From Onthophagus taurus (Eukaryota > Arthropoda > Insecta > Coleoptera > Scarabaeidae): DNA of 64,000 bases. Of the stretch, positions 19,514 to 30,801 are shown in pieces. Position 1 is the first letter of the stretch. Each line of letters starts with the position of its first letter. A program made the position numbers and the translations under genes. Below the pieces are notes generated by a model. It did no database searches. It saw nothing but the letters and a program-made list of their open reading frames with translations, and was not told where the DNA came from. The stretch lies in NCBI RefSeq assembly GCF_036711975.1, contig NC_091971.1, forward strand, positions 29,891,501 to 29,955,500. Reading direction: 5' to 3'.

Positions 19514-20225
19514 TAACATTTTATGGAACCAGCTCAAGTTGGTGACATTGGGTCATTAAGTTTTCTAGTTGTCAATGTGACAATGTTTGTCTATGGATGT
19601 TTAAACACGTTCTTAGCATCGAATACAAAGTCCACAATGATGAGGACATGGAACTCTGAGCAATTTCTCTTATTTTGGGAGGTGTACATGAAACATTTTT
19701 GTCAGGTGAATACATTTTATGTTTTGACAGTTTCTAATTGTCAACTCAATTTTCTATTTTCAAGTGTTACGGTGTTATCAACTGCTACATATGTACCTAT
19801 TTCCCTACATTGTCAAAATGTATTTTATTTTTGAGAATAAAAAAAGGATAAAAACGCGAATTACAAAAAATAGCATAAAAAACACGTTTCATACGATTCA
19901 TTAAAAACATGACATCTTTATTGGGTTTGTCCTGCTATTGCTCCCCGATATCAATAAATAAATAAATTTGCTATTGGTTTCACCACTGCAACTGTTTGTC
20001 CAAATAGATTCCAAAGAATATAAGAGGAGATCAAAAAAAAAATCTCTCTCTCTGTCTCTAGATCGTTAAGTCTTTTCACTAACACTAAGATTTGCCTCTG
20101 AAATATTTCCTGAGCAATTTTTTGCCATCTGTCTCTCCATTTCTTTGGTGGTTTAGTGCAGGACTTGCTATTTGTAAGCATAATTTTCGATAGTCTCTTA
20201 GCCGGCATTATACGGACGTGATTGT
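19514..20225. other. Unassigned stretch after the LINE 5' fragment
   Basis: Short open frames (19523-19834 plus; 19951-20208 minus, containing PPKKWRDRWQKIAQEIFQRQ) without recognisable domains. The latter could be LINE-derived. No downstream tRNA flank is seen. Confidence 0.25.
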
Positions 20226-20229
20226 ATTA

Positions 20230-20480
20230 AAATTCCATTGGTTACTGATATCGCAATTCTCGGTCCCATCTAATTGTAAGTCTTCCTGAGATAGTCTTCA
20301 GGTGCTTCATGTCTGCTACTCATTATCTTCTATTTTTGTTCTCTCAGTTTTATTTGTGGCTCACATATTTCTATGCCGTAAGTCTTTATTGGAGGAACGC
20401 AGGTCTTGCACTTTACTATCCATTCGCATGTTATAAATCCAACCTAAAATTGCGTACGCTTTGCTGATCTGACTTCTTAA
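20230..20480 (-). pseudogene. LINE tail fragment
   Basis: The minus strand reads VPPIKTYGIEICEP and then MKHLKTISGRLTIRWDREL in shifting frames. This corresponds to the post-RT P-TYG-E-W / LRRI-G region of the LINE family also seen at 2440-2683. It is heavily decayed. Confidence 0.45.
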
Positions 20481-20586
20481 GTCCTTTGTCGTTACTGTTT
20501 GAGATGTGCACATCCAAGTAGGAAATTCTACGACTTGTTCGAAGCGACTGTTGTTAACTACCAGACATGTTCAAAACTTCGCTTGC

Positions 20587-21370
20587 TTAATAGAATCTGT
20601 GTAGTTGTTCTTGCAGGTCATTCTCTGAGTTGGCGATTATTGCAGCTTCGTCAGCATAATAGGCAGATTTTCTTCTGACATAGAATTCAGCTGTAAAGGA
20701 ACTGATATTGCCTGGGTGCAGTTTCGGACCCTTATTCAAAGCTACTTGACGCAATGCCCCCTCCACTTTAATGACACCAAAGTCATGATTGAATACCCGC
20801 GAAGAATCAACCGTCTCCACCGCATCATAATGGGGAGCAGACGGTGCTGTGAAAACTGCACTAAAATAATTCGCAAATAACGAACAGATGACATCGCCGT
20901 CCGATGCCTCAACCCCATCCAGAATTACAGTTGATGGGATACCCCTACCGCCTCTTCTGCGTTTGAGATATGCCTATAACTGCTTTGTGTCCAATCCAAC
21001 ACCATCCTACACACGTTTAATATACGCCTTATAATCCTGATCAATCAGGTATTTAGAGCGTCCGCGCAGAAGACGAAACATTAAATAGATTTCCACAACG
21101 CTTCCACTTTTTATGCGCTTTATACTTTTCCTTTATTACTCTTATTGTGCTCTTAGAAAACCAAATCGGGTAACCGTTCACAGGATGGCATTTGTGTGGT
21201 ACAAATTTTTTAGTGGCTAAAGACAAATGATTATAGAAAATGTTCGTGTTCAGTGTTGAGATTTACATCTGCAAATACGGTTTCCCAATTAATATCATAA
21301 AGGTAATCACTGATATCATTAAAAGCAGCACGTTTAAAGTTTTAAGTAGTGGGAAGTCGTTCAGTGAGGT
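20587..21370 (-). pseudogene. LINE ORF2 fragments (linker and RT)
   Basis: From 21370: NGYPIWFSKSTIRVIKEKYK, KAHKKWKR, then ILDGVEASDGDVICSLFANY and FSAVF, which is the stretch between endonuclease and RT in Jockey/CR1-type LINEs. From 20820, a shorter piece includes SAYYADEAAIIANSENDLQE, an RT motif C in which the second catalytic aspartate of YADD is E. RT fingers are missing and stops are frequent. Confidence 0.65.
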
Positions 21371-21415
21371 TGTTTACAGGTGGAATATTGCATGCCAACT
21401 CAAGTGACGAATGAG

Positions 21416-22175
21416 TTACGTCTTAGCAATCCCTCTCATACAAGCAAACAAGGCATTATTAGCTGGCGTCAGATGGTCATTAACGAAACAGCACTCCCCC
21501 ACCAGTTCGATATGCAAACCCTGTCGAGAACCAGACACGGACTTCCTTTTGTTGATTGCCGCCGCCAAAAATGCATCGCGCTTTAGGCGGCTGCAAAATC
21601 GCATCATTATGGCATCAACGTCCGTCGATGTGAATTGGACTCCTAGATGTTTGGCAATCTTGTCTATAATAGACAACAGATTTTCATTGTCGCATTGGGG
21701 AACACCATGAATTTCAACATTACTCCTACGGGTGTACTGCTCAACCTCATCCAGCCTCGCAGCCAATCTCGTTACCTGCTCTCGTAAGCGGGTATTTTCA
21801 GTGGTTATCAACAATTTTCATCTTTTCATTGAACGATTCAAACAACTTTTCAAAATCACTAATCCAGTTGCTACAGAAATTTACAGAATCAATTAAGCTA
21901 TCGTGCTTACTCCGCATGTCGGTACGCATCTCCTTAACCATATCATATACGGATTCTAATGTGACGGTTACAGGGCGACGTTGGTGGCGCAATTAAGCTA
22001 CGGCGTTGCGGGTGTTGTTGTGGCGATCGACAGATGCTGACGACAGATTCATCTCCACGAAGCCCCCGGTACGGATAGCAACGCTTGCGATGCACTGTCC
22101 AAGTCCGTGCATTTCAAGTGATACCACGTATTACAAGTCTCATAATGAATGCCAGCATAATGGCCAATTTATCAC
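21416..22175 (-). pseudogene. LINE ORF1: PHD finger, coiled coil, RRM-like
   Basis: At about 22160-22090 one frame gives YETCNTWYHLKCTDLDSAS, the second half of a PHD finger. At 21992-21798, a helical segment (VYDMVKEMRTDMRSKHDSLI) looks like a coiled coil. At 21814-21416, LDEVEQYTRRSNVEIHGVPQ and FLAAAINKRK...FVNDHLTPANN match the RNA-binding region of L1/CR1-type ORF1 proteins. Together these make the ORF1 of the LINE whose ORF2 remnants follow at 21370-20587. Frames differ between the three parts. Confidence 0.65.
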
Positions 22176-22503
22176 ACCACAGGACGGACAAATTACCCAA
22201 AAATAAATTTCGATTTTACTCACGTTACTTACTTATTTATTAATATTGGTTGTATAAACTTAAAGGTTATTACTTAAGCTTAAAATGATTATTATTATTA
22301 TTAAACACACTATGGACCCGAAACATACAGAGAACTGAGATTGTTATACTCGGGAAAATTACCGAAACTTACAGAGCCTCAAAAACGCGTGTACACGAGC
22401 CAAGTACGAGTATATTGTTAAATTGGAGCACCACCATACATTGTTGTATTAAATAGATAATCATTTGAAGAAAAAGGGCTCCAAACGATATTTGAATAAA
22501 TAT

Positions 22504-22726
22504 TGTATAATATCACTTATGATAGCATTAAGAGGTGACGTTAATATAAAAAAATAAAATGTCATGGAAACAAAAAAAAAAAAAAAGAAATGATAGTAGT
22601 AAATAAACATAAAAAAGTGTTAAGTCGAATTTTTGAATTAAAGAATTTCTGGTTGAACCTGCTCCCGAAATATTCTATGATATATTTAAAAATTGTGTTT
22701 TGATAATAAAATACACGTTCATCACA
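22504..22726 (+). repeat. 5' LTR
   Basis: Begins TGTATAATATCAC and ends CATCACA (TG..CA). Differs from the 3' LTR by an A-run length change (22569-22587) and a few substitutions, so the insertion is not brand new. Confidence 0.85.
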
Positions 22727-22730
22727 ATTT

Positions 22731-22748
22731 TGGCGCCCAACGTGGGGC
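22731..22748 (+). promoter_or_regulatory. Primer-binding site for tRNA-Lys
   Basis: TGGCGCCCAACGTGGGGC lies 4 bases after the 5' LTR. It is complementary to the 3' end of tRNA-Lys(CUU) (…CCCCACGTTGGGCGCCA, from general knowledge). Confidence 0.8.
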
Positions 22749-22762
22749 TCAAAATCAAGAAA

Positions 22763-24276
22763 ATGGCTGAAAGACAAATAAAAACTAGAGCGTCATCGAC
22801 GGGTAGAAAAGATGATACCGACGAAACGAATCAAACTTCGAGTAAAGCTAATACGAGTAGTGGCGATAAGAAAGAGACAGCAGAGAAAAGTCAAATAAAT
22901 ATGAATGATATAATGGAAATGATGCGAAAAATAAATGAAGATAACAAAATAAGAGATGAAAATAATAGAGTAATAAATGAAGGAAATCTAAGAAAATTAA
23001 ATGAAGAAATAACAACTAAAATAATAGATGAAAACAAAAGAATGAGAGACGAAAATAAGAAACTAAATGAAGAAAATAGAACATTAATAGTAGAAAACTT
23101 CGAAATAATTATGAAAAATAATCTTGAAAAATTGGAACAACAATTAAATAATCAAATAGAAGGTATAACTAAAGCACTAGATGGAAAGATAACGTATCAA
23201 ATTAACGAAAAGGTTGAAACAATTAGACAAAAAAACACAATTCAAATTATTACGACAATAGATCAACAAATAAATGAGTATTCCGATAAAATTAAAGAAA
23301 ATAAAGATAATATTATAAATTTAAAAGAAGAAACACATCAAAATTTAAATAGTTTACAAGAAGAACAAGATAAATTAAAGAAAGATATCATAATTAACCA
23401 AGATCTAAATAAACAAAATTTCGATAATTTAAAAACAAAAGAATGTGAAAATTACGACAATGTAATTAAAATAATCGAAAATATAAAGAAAACTAGAAGT
23501 AATATGATAAATTTAGATTCTACATCGACATTATTATATTTAAAATCGGAAATGTGGCCCAAATTTAGGGGTATCAAGGACAAGATACACCCGATGACAT
23601 ACTTACATAACTTGATAAGACTAACCACCGATATTGACGATCCTAAATTAATTTTGAATTTGATTCAACTAACTTTAGAAGAGCAAGCTTTAGAATGGTA
23701 CGAAATGGTAGCGAACAAATGCCACAACTAGGATGATTTTAAGAATGAATTTGTGAAACAGTTTTGGAATAGTAACCAACAACACCGACAAAAATTAAAA
23801 CTATTAAATGGAAAATATAACGAAAATTGGAAAGTAACCAGGGAAATTTATGCGTGTGATGTATACAACCGTAGCAAATATATACAGGGTCTGGAAGAAA
23901 AGGAAATAGCAGAAATTTTAATCAAACATTTTGTCAATGCAGATAACGTAGCACTTGTTTATTAAAATATTTCCAGCATGAATGAATTAATAGAGATTTT
24001 AAGAATGATTTTACGGAAAACCAAAGAAAAGAAAGGAATTTAAATTATCAAAATATAAACTACGGGCATACAAAACTAAACTATAACAACAACTACGATA
24101 AAAAACCAGAGCAAAATCAAAGAAACTACAATTACAATAACAATAACTATACGAACTGTGATAATAATGATAAAACCTACGGTAGAAATAATAGATATGA
24201 TAATAATTACTCTCGAAATAGAAATGGAAATGGACACGATAATTATGGATATAGAAATTCTCAATCAAGATTCTAA
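22763..24276 (+). pseudogene. Gag-like protein with long coiled coil
   Basis: ATG at 22763. The first ~250 residues are charged and helical with repeated NEEN/DENK heptad-like runs, a strong coiled coil. A capsid-like region follows (SEMWPKFRGI...LEEQALEWYEMVA). A single in-frame TAG (23729-23731) interrupts it, and the same frame continues DDFKNEFVKQFWNS to 23963. After a frameshift, an Asn/Arg-rich tail (NNRYDNNYSRNRNGNG) replaces a zinc knuckle. Capsid plus RGG-like tail suggests RNA packaging. A 3-base mutation set would account for all breaks. Confidence 0.7.
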
Positions 24277-24575
24277 AATAATGACTATCAAAACAGAGGA
24301 CCACCACGTAGATTTAATTTTGTATCACAGAATCGAGGAAATCCCCCAGAACGAGAAAATGTATATATGAATCACGTGACTTATAAGATAAGGATTATTC
24401 CGAAGATAGAACTAACAATGAGACGGGAAATTCAAGCAGGAATGAGAATCGACAGTATAACCAAAATGTGGATGATAAAAAAAAAAAAAAACGCTGACTG
24501 TACCAACAGAAGAAGAATGGAACGTTGAATTGTAAAATTTCCGTCATCTACGTCTGTAAATTTTCCAATTTTGAA

Positions 24576-24586
24576 TATGGGGAAAT
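24576..24586 (+). promoter_or_regulatory. Polypurine tract
   Basis: ATATGGGGAAA stands directly upstream of the 3' LTR, the position where plus-strand DNA synthesis starts in LTR elements. Confidence 0.6.
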
Positions 24587-24802
24587 TGTAATAATATCAC
24601 TTATGATAGCATTAAGAGGTGGCGTTAATATAAAAAAATAAAAAGTCCTGGAAACAAAAAAAAAGAAATGATAGTAGTAAATAAACATAAAATTGTTAAG
24701 TCGAATTTTTGAATTAAAGAATTTCTGTTTGAACCTGCTCCCGAAATATTCTATGATATATTTAAAAATTGTGTTTTGATAATAAAATACACGTTCATCA
24801 CA
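24587..24802 (+). repeat. 3' LTR
   Basis: Begins TGTAATAATATCAC and ends CATCACA, followed by the ATAT duplication. Contains AATAAA strings that could serve for polyadenylation. Confidence 0.85.
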
Positions 24803-24806
24803 ATAT

Positions 24807-25515
24807 CTTACTGGAATACGGTTTTAAATTTGGAATCATGAACTCGTCAATTGAACGTACTTGTGGATATAGTAACGTTCTTTTTGTTTTGTACATGTCG
24901 TGTGCACAGCATGCTACAGTACTTTTACAAAATTATCATTTTAAGTTTATTATTCTTGCCAATAAACGTTCGTTTTGATGGATTCATAAAGATCTTAGAA
25001 GAAAATGCTTTAAAATTTAAACGTTAAAATCTGGTTGATTTAACCAGAACAAATATCAATCAGAAACATAAGGAACCGTTCAGTAAAGGAATACTCAAAA
25101 ATACTTTTCATTTCATATGGCTTTAATCCAAGATGATGTTATGTTGCGTACGTTGCTAAAATAAACAATAATATTGATGAGTTCATCATTGAATAATTCA
25201 GCAAACAGTTTTTGAGGAAGTTTTACACCTGAAAGCACTTAGAATTTTCTATAATTATACTACAAACTTAGTTAATTCAAACATAAAGAAACACTTAAAC
25301 GTTCTTCAACAGTGTTGACTAACACTATTACATAAAAAAACGGGATGTGATATAATTTGATGAATTGAGTATAGATTAAAATGTTTTAATAACGTCCTTG
25401 TAAGTGCTTTCAAGTTCAACGGTATCAGTTATATCAGTATAGTAAATCTACCTCAAAATCCATACTATCTAAGTTACATCATTTTAATGCAAATGTAATA
25501 GTTACCAAAAAAAAT
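24807..25515. other. No recognised gene
   Basis: AT-rich sequence with short open frames only. I see no element ends, RT or transposase motifs. Confidence 0.35.
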
Positions 25516-25878
25516 ATACTGGGTGTCCCACGTAAGCGACAAAGTACATGAATGGCATTAAGGAGCCAAAGTTGTAGGAAATTTATCATACAATAAACGG
25601 AAAATATTTTTATACATACAAGTGTTTCATAACGACGTACTGAAATAAACATATGTTATTTTAAATGGAATGATATAGTTTTTATTGCATATTCTGATTC
25701 TACATACAAAACTAAGTTGACTTTGATAAGACATGTTGATACCTAGTACTTTTGTTTTTGCGTTATTTTAATTAGAAGCGTTTTTTAGCAATTAACAATA
25801 TGCGCTTCAAATCTAAATTTCTTGGCGACTGATAGAGCTAGAAAGTAAAAATTTGTAACAGTTGCTGCTTAAATATCC
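25516..25878 (+). repeat. Solo terminal repeat of a mariner-like element
   Basis: Starts TACTGGGTGTCCCACGTAAG, a mariner-type end. The whole stretch matches, in inverted orientation, the DNA at 44549-44717 plus 46353-46545, including CATTAAGGAGCCAAAGTTGT and GGCGACTGATAGAGCTAG. It is an isolated end with no transposase. The unlabelled 25879-26105 that follows may be its inner side. Confidence 0.7.
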
Positions 25879-26229
25879 TTAAATAGAGCGCCATTGGCTA
25901 CATCGGTCTATCTTACACACGATATTCAAAAATGTAACTACTGCTTTACCATATTCAATTGCAAAAGAAGTCGAAAAATTTAAATGGAACACCCCATATT
26001 TGACTAGCTTATCAGATAGAGAATTTAATTCTCTACAAATCTTCAGTACATGTCCTATCTGTTGCAGTTGTTGAGATAGAGCGGAATGAATCAAAATCAT
26101 GCAAAGAAAGAAATAAAACTATTATTATTTCTTTACTCATTCAATAAACATTACATGAAACATCGTTACAGTTACTTTACAGTTTCAATTATATCTTCAC
26201 AAACAGATGGAGTACAAATAACAAATAAG

Positions 26230-26520
26230 TTAACAAATAAAATAGTCAGTGTCCTGAAAATATTCCTCACAGAAGTAATAGAATTTTTTTATTAGCAAAT
26301 TACGTACATTCTTAAATCGCGTGTTGGACAACATCTTAACGTCAGGTGGTAATTTATTATAATGTTTGACGCCGTGATAATCGACACCTTGTCTGGTAAA
26401 ACGTAAGCGGTGCAACGGAACTTCTAACAAATGTTTATTACGAGTATTATATTCGTGTTTAAAGTTATTTTTTTTAAAATGTTCGCACTTGCTGTGTACA
26501 TAATATAAACAGGTAAGTAT
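26230..26520 (-). pseudogene. LINE C-terminal tail
   Basis: HEYNTRNKHLLEVPLHRLRF, then GVKHYNKLPPDVKML and FYYFCEEYF to a stop at 26230. Parallel residues (HEYNTRQKEELAIPMHRL) end the LINE at 63149, so both belong to one family or close relatives. Confidence 0.7.
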
Positions 26521-27095
26521 ACAGGGCTTCCCAAAACTCCCAGGACGGAGCTATAAGTCATAAAAACTACATTCTTAGATAGTTTAGAACTTCCATACAA
26601 TGTGGAGTTTTTTTAGGTGATGACCACCCCTACATTTTTAAATAGCAACCCCTGTCGTTTTTGCACGTTTATTACGATTTTTATAACAAATGTTCAAATT
26701 GTCGACCTTCTTCGGTCTCCCAATGACCCAAACGCTCATAAATGGAATTTTGAACCATCAGAATGTATGCGATTTTCCAATTCATTCATGGATTCTGGTT
26801 TTGTTGCATACATTCTACTTTTCAGAAACCCCCAAAAGAAAAAATCGAGTGGTGTTAGATCAGGAGATCGTGGTGGCCACTCAATTTCACCTCTTCTACC
26901 TATCCAACGATTTAGAAACGTGCGGCTTAAAAAGTCTCGGTCTGCGCGACTAAAATGTGGAGGAACACCATCTTGTTGGAACCACTTATTGTCAATACCA
27001 TTAGGGAATACGGCACGTACACTTGGAACCACTTTATTTTCTAACAGTTGCAGATATCTGTCTCCGTCCAAATTTCCATGAATAAAAAATTGACT
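26521..27095 (-). mobile_element. Mariner-like 3' fragment inside LINE
   Basis: Terminal sequence ACAGGGCTTCCCAAAACTCC starts after the TA at 26519-26520. On the minus strand the 111-codon frame (27071-26736) contains KWFQQDGVPPH (second D) and IEWPPRSPDLTPLDFFFWG (third D) of a mariner/Tc1-superfamily transposase. The 5' half is absent, so the element is truncated. It interrupts the LINE between its ILTLP and CLYYVHSK blocks. Confidence 0.75.
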
Positions 27096-27099
27096 AATT

Positions 27100-28330
27100 A
27101 CATTCTCTACGTACGGTAATGTAAGTATATTTAATTTTTTAAATGACGATGTACATGATTGTTTTGTTTGTAGGTTTTCCAGAGCACGTATACAACGCTT
27201 CTACAGTAGAAACAGCCTTCTCACAGCTGACGAAAAGCCCCAGATGGTGGTCCCATAGGTCGCGATGGCATGTAAAGTCAAAAAGTAAGCTGCTCTAGCA
27301 ACGTTCTGATCAGCACAATTTATATAAACGTATACACAGCGCAGCGCGTTCACGTGATTGTGCCAATTCAACTTAGCATCAAATGTCAGCCCGAGAAATT
27401 TAATTTAACGCAAGTTTGTGTTTTAAAGTCATTTATGTGAAGTTTGGTTGCACGCATCCACTTAGTTGTAGCATCAACGGCATCATTCGTTTTTCTCTCG
27501 ATCTCCGCCGATGTTGTACCTTTTACCACGAACGATGTGTCATCTGCATATAAATATGTTGTAACATTTTTTACATTGTTGGAAGGTCGTTCATGTAGAT
27601 GATAAATAATATCGGACCTAATATTGACCCCTGGGGTACCCCACGTTATATGGTCTCATTTCTGATCTTTCACCACGCCAACTCACAGTTTGGCTTCTAT
27701 TGTTAAGGTGCGATTTCATTAGTTCAAGTGGAATTCTTCGTATTCCATAAGCTGACATCTTAGTTAACAATATTTCGTGGTTAACAGTGTCGAATGCACG
27801 ACTTAGGTCACAGCAGCTTACACTAGCCTTTCCATGATGATCGAGGGCTCTTGTGATCTCTTCTATAACTTTTACAATGGCTGTGATTGTAGATCATCCC
27901 TCCCTGTACCCATGCTGTGCATCATTTAAAATTTTATATTCCTTCAGATAGCTGATTAACCGTTTCTTTATAGCTCTTCGAGTATTTTGGACATGACAGG
28001 GAGTATTGAGATAGGCTGATAGTTTTCACAACCATTGTCGTCACCCTTTTTATATATTGGTGTTATTTTTGCGACGTTCAATTTGTCGGGAAATATGCCT
28101 TCGTCCAGACACCAATACATTTGCGGCTATAGTTTTGATTAATGCTGTGTTCATACCTGAAATTGTGAGCCTGTATTTCGCTACCCAGATTTTTTTGTTT
28201 TGATTTCTGACGCTCATTATTAACAATACTCCACATGACTTTTAGTTTGTTATCTGCGGTTTCAATAGCTTTGATGTTGTTGGCTTTCCGTACAGATTCT
28301 AAGCCACGATGATAATCTAGTTTGTACTAT
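27100..28330 (-). pseudogene. LINE reverse transcriptase relic
   Basis: Recognisable from 28330 as a linker (DNKLKVMWSIVNNERQK). Then near 27640-27560 it gives GSILGPILFIIYMNDLP and YLYADDTSFVVKG, the RT motif C with both aspartates. Further on, ATYGTTIWG and SSFKKLNILTLP are the post-RT thumb. Many stops break it. Confidence 0.7.
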
Positions 28331-28535
28331 TTATATCGCTCATATGCTTCTTCGCTTTATTCCACAGATGCAATCATTCCTAGTAAGTTTAAGTTATTTT
28401 TCATTTTCTTTATATGTTCCGGTAATTTATTAAAACAGTTTTGTCGTTGGCTTTGAAATTTAATTTTGCTTTTTACAGGAAAACAGGTGTTGTTTAGGCG
28501 GTGGAATTCATTATGGAAAGCATTATAGGACTCAT

Positions 28536-29380
28536 TCACATCTTTCCATTGACTGTATCCATCTTTTCTTTAAAGAGCTTTTTATTAGACCCATCATATA
28601 TACGATATGATATTTTTGCCGTTTTATCTACACTGTTCCCTTCTCTATACACCTGCATGAACTGGCAGTAGTGATTTGACAAATGCAGCTGCAAAGTGGT
28701 TTCTTTGCGACATCGAACGGGAATGTTTGTAAACATATTATCTACGCATTTTGTTGATGCTGGCCTCGACACCGTGGTGAAGCAATTGATTAGGTTGTAA
28801 GACGTAGTTAAGTCGATTAATTCTATTTTCTGAGTTGAATCTTTGATTACATCTATGTTAAAGTCTCCCGTAACCAGTAATTCATACTCTGAATATTTTA
28901 ATTGTATGTACAAGAGAGCTTCTTTAAGTTGCTCCGGAAAGATACTTTGTACCGCCTTCGGCGGTCTGTATATTGACATTATCACAATCTTTTCCTTGAT
29001 TATCACAATCTCTGCATGTTGCTCGATACTAAGCGTTTTCACCTCAGTAATCTCCTAGTATTTGTAGCAATCTCTGACTAGAATGATCACACCACCACCC
29101 CTTATTTGGCTTCTGCAGAAGATGGAGCCCGTGTTAAATGCTTTTGCTACAGTTATTTGTTCAGCTTGTAGCCAATGCTCCGTGATACATGCTACATCAA
29201 TACCATACTCATCCAGGATAGAGTCAAGTGCGTCAATTTTTCTACTCAGAGACTGGATATTAATATTTAAAATCGTTATGTAGCGATTATACATTTGTTC
29301 GGATGACACTCCTTGTGGTCCGAAAAAACGATATAGCCTGACGATAATATTTTTTGTCCAAAAATCCTCCTTGTTAATAT
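28536..29380 (-). pseudogene. LINE endonuclease domain (EEP)
   Basis: Reads ILNINIQSLSRKIDALDSIL, CITEHWL (catalytic E), then after a frameshift MSIYRPP, LVTGDFNIDVI (D and N), and LSNHYCQFMQV, where the usual SDH is SNH. It cuts target DNA in APE-type LINEs. The D-to-N change and frame breaks suggest it is dead. Confidence 0.7.
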
Positions 29381-30223
29381 CATGTAATATGGCGTGCTTA
29401 AAACACACCTTAAAAGATTTACTAATACTTTTATTTTCGGGTCTTTTTTTATGTCCTCTGAATTAATCTTAGATTTGAGATACTCCCAGAACTTCTTGTC
29501 CAGTATCTTTCGATAGTCTCCCAATATAGAGCCAAGCCGTTCTTTCTGCAGCTCTCAGCAACGAATTCGAATCAGCTGTACCTGTAATTTGTTCCGATAC
29601 GCGTTTTCTTTGTTTTCGTGTTTTTCCGTACTCTTCTTGACGTTAGTTATGGGCTTTACTAACTCTTTATTTTTAGTTTTGTTTTTATTTTTATTGTCGA
29701 AAATACTCATACTATTTTCTTTCGTTTTTGTCATTTTCGGATCATACTTGTCCGCATATGTTGGGACCGGCTTTGGGCCAGCTGACATCTGTTGTTGCCG
29801 CGCGTCGGTCAAGCGCCTATTGACCGGTTCCTCGTTGTCAACACTTATTTTTAAAGTTTCACGTTATTTAATTTCACAAGCGCATTTAATAACGTTATTT
29901 GTTGTTTGAGCGATTTTATATATTCACGCAGATCATTGACTGTACCGTCTTTATGTAATAAAAGCTGTTTAAGGTACGTAACTTCCTTGTTTGTTTTGCA
30001 CTCCTCAACCGTAGCTCCGTATGGCTCCAACTCGTCCTCGTTTTCAATTTTGTTCGTTTCACAATAGTTTACCGTTGTTTCATTAATAATTTTAACCGAT
30101 TTTAGTAATTTAATGCAGCTACGGTATGATGTAGTTCCGCATTTTTTACACAAGCGCGATTCTATTGCACTTTTTGCAAGTTTTAACTCGTGCCTCGTTT
30201 AGTGCCGAATTCGCTGACGCCAT
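29276..30223 (-). pseudogene. LINE ORF1 relic
   Basis: ATG at 30223 (MASANSALNEARVKTCKKCN). After a frameshift it continues CKKCGTTSYRSCIKLLKS, giving paired CxxC motifs like the degenerate zinc/PHD finger of CR1-type ORF1. A helical segment follows (VTYLKQLLLHKDGTVNDLRE), then a lysine/asparagine-rich linker. Three frames are needed to read it. Confidence 0.55.
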
Positions 30224-30557
30224 GACACTTTTTTCATATGTATGCATTCGACAGCTTTCAAGTGATGCCGCCATAATTCTTTGTAATTTCACAAGTGGTA
30301 AGCGTTGACTTGATTCAAACTAAAAAGAACAAGTTAACGATGATAAATTAAACGAATATTTAAATGTCATATTTTTATAAATAGTCTAGTTAGTTTAGTA
30401 TTGCTAGCACAACTCTCAGGGGAGCGCAGATTGTTAAGCCCCAGCGATCACCCAGTAACATACACTTACCACTGCCTGTGTCGCTGGACTCCAAGTACTA
30501 CCCCTCCTTGAAGGAAACCAACGTGACTAACAATGAAAGTTAATAAAACTCTGGGTT

Positions 30558-30595
30558 AACATGTTTCGGAATTATCTTATTCCTTCATCGGGCAC
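30558..30595 (-). ncRNA. Decayed hammerhead motif in PLE tail
   Basis: The minus strand has CCGATGA, perfect stem II GGAAT-AAGATA-ATTCC, GAAA, and palindromic ACATGT as helix III. The second base of the invariant CUGAUGA is C, and stem I hardly pairs, so activity is unlikely. The layout matches the intact motifs at 8584 and 11604. Confidence 0.5.
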
Positions 30596-30655
30596 GACTG
30601 GAAGAATCGATAGGTTGTTAGTTACAGATTTTATAGTTAAAAAATACCAATTATA

Positions 30656-30670
30656 TTATTATTATTATTG
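30656..30670 (-). repeat. (TAA)n tail of I-clade LINE
   Basis: TTATTATTATTATTG on the plus strand reads as TAA repeats on the minus strand, directly after the target duplication. Confidence 0.8.
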
Positions 30671-30801
30671 ATATTAGAAGCGCGTCGATAGCGAAGATCT
30701 TTAGCGCTCACCGTATTTATAATTGATGGAACAAATCAATACACTTAAAAAATTCAATCAAATTAACAGGATTTGCGTATGCATCATCCAGACATGAGAT
30801 A

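Larger units (their letters stand above)
22504..24802 (+). mobile_element. Gag-only LTR retrotransposon (TR-GAG type)
   Basis: Two similar LTRs (22504-22726 and 24587-24802) are flanked by the 4-bp direct repeat ATAT (22500-22503, 24803-24806). The 2.3-kb unit has a primer-binding site, a gag-like gene and a polypurine stretch, but no protease, RT or integrase. It must rely on enzymes supplied by a relative, presumably Ty3/Gypsy. Confidence 0.8.
26112..30225 (-). mobile_element. Nearly full-length Jockey/CR1-type LINE
   Basis: On the minus strand it reads ORF1 with zinc cysteines (30223 to about 29280), endonuclease (29360-28540), RT (about 28300-27100) and the C-terminal tail (26520-26230). 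It ends in an AATAATAAT-type tail near 26112. A mariner fragment (26521-27095) interrupts the tail. At least six frameshifts or stops are present. The tail is closely related to the LINE at 63056-64000. Confidence 0.75.

Noticed and set aside
24011..24307. Minus-strand Tyr/Phe-rich frames opposite the gag tail
   Set aside because: Shadow of the AAT-rich, Asn-coding strand; no domain.
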